DNA from: Verrucomicrobiales bacterium
Lineage (GTDB): Bacteria > Verrucomicrobiota > Verrucomicrobiia > Limisphaerales > UBA9464
Assembly: GCA_027488845.1 (NCBI GenBank)
Contig: JAIYBC010000030.1
Location: 1 to 64,000, forward strand
Reading direction: 5' to 3'
Length of the DNA stretch: 64,000 bases
This document shows positions 60,169 to 64,000 of this stretch, piece after piece. The stretch's first letter is position 1, and every line of letters begins with the position of its first letter. Both the position numbers and the translations under genes were made by a program. The notes beneath the pieces were generated by a model. The model did no database searches. It was not told the DNA's origin and was given only the letters and a program-made list of their open reading frames with translations.

Positions 60169-62480
60169 CACAGTTCACCCATCTTCCCGAGACCCGTTGG
60201 CTCCTGGCGGGCGGCGCCGTGGCGCTGGTGTTCCTGGCGGTCAGCTACGCCACGGCCAAGGGACGTGCGGGCGGGGTCCCGCGGACCGTCGGCACCCTGT
60301 TGCGGGCCCTGGTCCTCGCGGCGTTGACCGTCTGCCTCCTCGATCCCCAGTGGGTCGAGAAGAACACGCGTCACCACAAGGCCCGCCTCGCGGTGCTGCT
60401 CGACACCTCGCAGAGCATGGGAACCCGGGACGTCGGCGAAGGCCGGCTCCACGCGGGAAGGGAATGGGTCCGGAAGAACGTGTCCGCGAAGAAGCCGTCG
60501 GACGTCGAGGTGGAGTTCTTCGGCTTCAGCGACCGCGTGGTCCGCGACACCAACTTCGCCGCGGCGCCCGTCGGGAAGGCGAGCGCCCTCGCCGGGGCGT
60601 TGGAATCGATGCTCGCCACGCCGGGGGACGCGCCGCTGACCGGCGTCCTGCTCGTCTCCGACGGCATCGAGACCACCACGTCCTCGCCCGAGGCCGCCGC
60701 ACGCCGGCTCCAGCGCCGCGGCATCCCGGTGCACACGCTGGTGACCGGGACGACGAACGAGATGCGCGACGTCGTGTTGGAGAACGTGCAGGTGCGCCGG
60801 GCGGTCACCCACGACGCCCCCACCCGCATCGGGCTCCAGCTCCGCTCGCCCGGATTCGCCGGCCGTTCCGTGATGGTCCAGGTGCGCCGCGACACCGAGG
60901 TCCTCGCCGCCAAGCCGCTCACGCTGACCGGGCAGCCCCAGCGCATGGAGCTCGAGTTCACCCCGCGTCAGAAGGGTTTCCAGGTCTACGAGGTCGCCGT
61001 GTCCGCCGCGGAGGGCGAGTGGCTGGCCTCGAACAACCGCAGGATGTTCGGCCTCGAGGTGATCGACACCACGCTCAGGGTGCTCTACATGGAGGGCACC
61101 CCGCAGAACAACTCGAGTCCCAAGCCGGAGTGGAAGTACCTCAAGGACGCCCTGCAGTCGGATCCCGGGATCAAGGTCACCACCCTCTTCCGCCAGTTCG
61201 GCGGCAACGGCCAGTACCTGAACACCATCGACCTCGACCAGGAGACCGGCGAACGGATCTATCCCGTCGAGCATCCCACCAAGGGCTTCCCCAAGACCCT
61301 CGACGCATTGTTGGAGTACGACGTCGTCATCCACAGCGACATCAAGCGCGAGTCGTTCAGCGGCGGACAGCTCACCAACATCGCGCGCCTGGTGGAGGAG
61401 TTCGGCGGCGGCTTCGTCATGATCGGCGGCAACTCCGCCTTCGGACGCGGCGGCTACCACAAGACCATCCTCGACCGCATCATCCCGGTGGCCATGGAGG
61501 GCGCCTACGACTCCGACCGCGTGGAGTTCAAGGTGAAGGTCCCCCGCACGGCGTGGGGGCATCCGATCGTCGCCTTCGGCCCGGACAAGGCGGAGACCCA
61601 GAAGATCTGGACCGAGAAGTTCCCGGTGCTGCACGGGCTCAACCGCATGGAACGGGTGAAGCCGGGTGCGACGGTGTTGGCCACCGTGGACGACGGCTTC
61701 CCCGGCGAGGACCCGACGGTCGTGCTGGCGGTCCAGGAGGTGGGACGCGGCCGGAGCATGGCCTTCACCTCCGACACCACGCGTTCGTGGGGCGAGGATT
61801 TCGAGACGACCTGGGGCGAACCGGTCGACAAGCGTTGGGGGCTGACCGAGGACAACTGCGACTCGCGCTACTACCGGCAGTTCTGGGTGAACGCGGTGCG
61901 CTGGCTTGCCGCGGGCCGAGCCGGACGCACGAACCAGGCCGTCGTGCTCGAGCTTTCGGCCGGCTACACGGTGCCCGGCGAACCGGTCGAGGCCTCGGTC
62001 CGGGTGCGCGACCTCGCCCGACGGGACGTTCCCGGAGCCCAGGTGACGATCTACGCCGGCAACGCCGCCTCCAGCAACGCGGTCGCCGTGGCCCGCTGGG
62101 ATGCCGCGGCCCGCGCCTACACGGCCAGCGTGCGCATTCCCAAGGACGGAGCCTACATCCTCACCGCGGTGGCCCAGTCGGGGAACACCCGGCTTGGCGA
62201 CGACCGGCAGCTGCTGGTCGGTGAGACGATCGACCGCGAGATGGCGGATCTCCGGGCGCGTCCGGACCTGCTCGCCTCGGTCGCATCGGCCGCCTCCGGC
62301 CTCGTCCATCGCCTCGAGACGCCTCCGGCCGCGGGCCTCGCCGACCTTTGGCGGACGGCTCCGCCCCCGACGGTGGACTACGACCGAAAGCCCCTTTGGG
62401 ACAAACCCTGGTGGCTCGCCGCGATCCTCGGGGTGCTGACGCTCGAATGGGCCCTGCGACGTTGGAGAGGCTTGGCGTGA
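60165..62480 (+). CDS. Membrane vWA/glutamine amidotransferase-like protein
   Basis: A 771-residue membrane protein, second vWA gene of the operon. Helices lie at about 12-28 and 43-60, and the vWA domain at about 72-190 contains LAVLLDTSQSMG (complete DxSxS) and VLLVSDGIETT. A beta region (200-310) is followed by a class-I-glutamine-amidotransferase-like fold without a clear Cys (about 320-600; LRVLYMEGTPQN, LLEYDVVIHSDI, GGGFVMIGGNSAFGRGGYH). An Ig-like domain and a C-terminal helix (WWLAAILGVLTLEWAL) end the protein. It probably acts with the MoxR ATPase. GTGA joins it to the next gene. Confidence 0.85.
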   Translation: MTQFTHLPETRWLLAGGAVALVFLAVSYATAKGRAGGVPRTVGTLLRALVLAALTVCLLDPQWVEKNTRHHKARLAVLLDTSQSMGTRDVGEGRLHAGREWVRKNVSAKKPSDVEVEFFGFSDRVVRDTNFAAAPVGKASALAGALESMLATPGDAPLTGVLLVSDGIETTTSSPEAAARRLQRRGIPVHTLVTGTTNEMRDVVLENVQVRRAVTHDAPTRIGLQLRSPGFAGRSVMVQVRRDTEVLAAKPLTLTGQPQRMELEFTPRQKGFQVYEVAVSAAEGEWLASNNRRMFGLEVIDTTLRVLYMEGTPQNNSSPKPEWKYLKDALQSDPGIKVTTLFRQFGGNGQYLNTIDLDQETGERIYPVEHPTKGFPKTLDALLEYDVVIHSDIKRESFSGGQLTNIARLVEEFGGGFVMIGGNSAFGRGGYHKTILDRIIPVAMEGAYDSDRVEFKVKVPRTAWGHPIVAFGPDKAETQKIWTEKFPVLHGLNRMERVKPGATVLATVDDGFPGEDPTVVLAVQEVGRGRSMAFTSDTTRSWGEDFETTWGEPVDKRWGLTEDNCDSRYYRQFWVNAVRWLAAGRAGRTNQAVVLELSAGYTVPGEPVEASVRVRDLARRDVPGAQVTIYAGNAASSNAVAVARWDAAARAYTASVRIPKDGAYILTAVAQSGNTRLGDDRQLLVGETIDREMADLRARPDLLASVASAASGLVHRLETPPAAGLADLWRTAPPPTVDYDRKPLWDKPWWLAAILGVLTLEWALRRWRGLA

Positions 62481-63667
62481 AGGGATTCTCCCCATCGACC
62501 TTCCGCCCCGGCCGGGCCGGATGGAGCGGCAGGATCGCCGCCATCCTCCTTGCCGGGTTCTGCCTTTCCGCGCTGCCGCGTCTCGGGGCCCAGGCTCCTG
62601 TCTGGAAGGGGGCCGGCGACGGACTCTCCTCCGCACAGCATGAACTCGAGGGTCCCTGGTCGGTCTCCATCGTGCGGATCGAGCGGACAAACACCTTGCT
62701 GCGGCTGCGTCCGATGCTCGCCTTCGGCGACCGCATCGGCCTCAACACCCTCAGCGAGCAGGTGGACCTCGTCCCCCGCGAAGCCGGCCGGGTGCTGGCC
62801 GCCATCAACGGGGATTTCTACGCGACGGAGCACGAGGTCCTGCCCGGCGACCCGCGCGGTCTGCTCATCCAGGAGGGCGTCCTGGTCAGCGGACCCGTTG
62901 CGCGGGACTGCTTCTGGATCACCCCGGACGGTGCGCCCCACATCGGGACCGTCCGCAGCCAATTCACGGTCCAGGCAGGCGATTCGGCTCCGGAGTCCTT
63001 CCTGCTGAACACCGATTACGACGGTGGCGAATCGGTGGTGTACACGTCGGCGGCCCGGGATGCGATTGGCGAGGATGCCCGCCGTGGATGGGTCGTGCGT
63101 CCGGCCAACGGAAGCGTCTGGCCGGAGTTCGGACCCGGACGTCGTTTCGAAGGCGTCGTCCAAGGTCGCATGGAGTCCGGCAAGCCGGGGCCCGGTCCTG
63201 CCGAACTGCTGATCGCCCCGTCGCAGGAACTCCGGTCTCTTCTCAGGCCCGGCGTCCGCGTCGTGGTTTCAACCGCCACCGAGCCGCAGTTGGCGGGTGT
63301 CCGGACCGCGATCGGCGGTGGTCCGGCCTTGGTGCGTCGGGGAGAGTTGCTGGACATCCGCGTCAACAAGGCCCGGGAACGGCATCCAAGGTCGGCCCTC
63401 GGCTGGAATGAAACCCACCTGTTCCTGGTGGCGGTCGACGGACGCCAACCCGGACACTCCGTCGGCATGACCCTTCCGGAACTGGCCGCCTACCTGCAGC
63501 GCATCGGCTGCACCGAGGCGGTGAACCTCGATGGCGGTGGTTCGACCGAACTCATCCTCCGCGGTCGGATCCTCAACAGCCCGTGCTACGGACACGAGCG
63601 TCGCACCGCCTCGGGTCTCGCCGCGCTTTTGTCCGAACCCAAGGGATCGGGGGCCAAATCCCCATGA
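62477..63667 (+). CDS. Exported phosphodiester glycosidase-family (NAGPA-like) protein
   Basis: A 396-residue exported protein from GTG 62477, which overlaps the preceding TGA. It has a signal peptide (IAAILLAGFCLSALPRLGAQ), then a NAGPA/phosphodiester glycosidase domain. Marks are VLAAINGDFYA (usual INGGFF position), GGPALVRRGEL, RHPRSALGWNETHLFLVAVDGR (in part), SVGMTLPELAAYLQRIGC and the family hallmark EAVNLDGGGSTELIL. The human homologue uncovers mannose-6-phosphate by removing GlcNAc from a phosphodiester. Bacterial members are secreted, and some act on glycopolymers such as phosphodiester-linked cell-wall sugars. A paralogue follows directly. Confidence 0.87.
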   Translation: MKGFSPSTFRPGRAGWSGRIAAILLAGFCLSALPRLGAQAPVWKGAGDGLSSAQHELEGPWSVSIVRIERTNTLLRLRPMLAFGDRIGLNTLSEQVDLVPREAGRVLAAINGDFYATEHEVLPGDPRGLLIQEGVLVSGPVARDCFWITPDGAPHIGTVRSQFTVQAGDSAPESFLLNTDYDGGESVVYTSAARDAIGEDARRGWVVRPANGSVWPEFGPGRRFEGVVQGRMESGKPGPGPAELLIAPSQELRSLLRPGVRVVVSTATEPQLAGVRTAIGGGPALVRRGELLDIRVNKARERHPRSALGWNETHLFLVAVDGRQPGHSVGMTLPELAAYLQRIGCTEAVNLDGGGSTELILRGRILNSPCYGHERRTASGLAALLSEPKGSGAKSP

Positions 63668-64000
63668 TGTCCGGTTTCCAGACACCTCTGCACGGGCCCG
63701 TGGTCGGCTCCCTCCGAACCGGACCCTTCGGTCTTCGTCTGCCGGGAGTCCTTCTCGCAATCGGCCTGCTCCTATCCTTTGCGACCCGTGGTGGGGCGGA
63801 GACCACGAACAACCCGCCGCGGGTGCGGCTGAGCGACGCCTTTGGCTACAGCCAGGAGAACCGGAGCGAAGGTCCATGGGCCGTCCGACGCGTCCGGATC
63901 CGCCGTTCCAGGACGGACCTGTCGTTCCATGTCCGGCTGGGTGGCGGAGCGCAGCTGGGACTGGCCACGCTTTCGGCCCAGGCGACGGGTGTCCCGAAAT
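63664..64000 (+). CDS. Second phosphodiester glycosidase-like protein (3' truncated by the window)
   Basis: A frame open to the right edge starts at ATG 63664 inside the stop of the previous gene. 112 residues are visible: a signal peptide (PGVLLAIGLLLSFATRGGAE), then SQENRSEGPWAVRRVRIRRSR, parallel to ELEGPWSVSIVRIERTN in the preceding protein. The spacing to the start is the same, and so is the following beta-strand region (LGGGAQLGLATLSAQ versus LAFGDRIGLNTLSEQ). This makes it a tandem paralogue. The catalytic part lies beyond the window. Confidence 0.7.
   Translation, partial: MMSGFQTPLHGPVVGSLRTGPFGLRLPGVLLAIGLLLSFATRGGAETTNNPPRVRLSDAFGYSQENRSEGPWAVRRVRIRRSRTDLSFHVRLGGGAQLGLATLSAQATGVPK

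Overview
This 64 kb window has high GC over most of its length and reads as the chromosome of a free-living Verrucomicrobiota bacterium (PVC superphylum). The evidence is two PEP-CTERM secreted proteins, very large secreted proteins built from FG-GAP, lamin-tail and CotH modules, a Pirellula/Verrucomicrobium-type cytochrome c 'dehydrogenase', a DUF6797-like beta-propeller protein, a MoxR/DUF58/vWA operon, and Kdo synthesis, which implies an LPS outer membrane. No rRNA, tRNA, CRISPR array, transposase or phage gene was recognised, and the phylum call is inference from gene content.

Layout. 0-4.4 kb: the tail of an unknown gene, a repeat-bearing intergenic stretch, a PEP-CTERM protein, a DUF1684 lipoprotein and a membrane histidine kinase. 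4.5-11.7 kb: an envelope block with kdsB, a lipid-exporter-type ABC protein, an outer-membrane beta-barrel, a Wza-type export protein and a Wzc-type tyrosine autokinase, all on the + strand and tightly packed. 11.9-14.3 kb: a DUF2490 protein and purF on the - strand. 14.5-31.6 kb: secreted and surface proteins (second PEP-CTERM protein, 1435-residue FG-GAP protein, 1190-residue heme protein, 2063-residue lamin-tail/CotH protein, FadL-like porin). 31.8-36.0 kb: an esterase, SelO and a VOC protein on the - strand, then an AAG-type DNA glycosylase.

36.0-41.6 kb: an accessory island. Its genes have visibly lower GC, all lie on the + strand, and are small and unrelated (YjbR-YwqG fusion, two unknowns, an ankyrin protein, a short helical-repeat protein, a DUF433/PIN-like toxin-antitoxin pair). 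The groups of genes are separated by copies of a modular repeat. This cassette-like arrangement is the most unusual structure in the window.

41.6-51.7 kb: a ParA-like ATPase, a 42-residue Lys-rich protein, a thioredoxin-fold/PDZ protein, a DnaJ-type co-chaperone, PhnA, a DUF455-ATP-grasp fusion, the DUF6797-like protein, a small lipoprotein and a GYF/RDD membrane protein. 52.0-64.0 kb: one long operon (MoxR, DUF58, BatA-like vWA, small membrane protein, DUF4175-like, pseudo-receiver/DUF3052, second vWA protein, two tandem phosphodiester glycosidase-like proteins). Its last seven genes are joined by 4-base stop/start overlaps, and the final gene runs off the window.

The 4.5-11.7 kb block handles LPS core and exopolysaccharide export. 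The 52-64 kb operon looks like a MoxR/vWA envelope module. The surface proteins suggest a particle-attached or polymer-degrading lifestyle.
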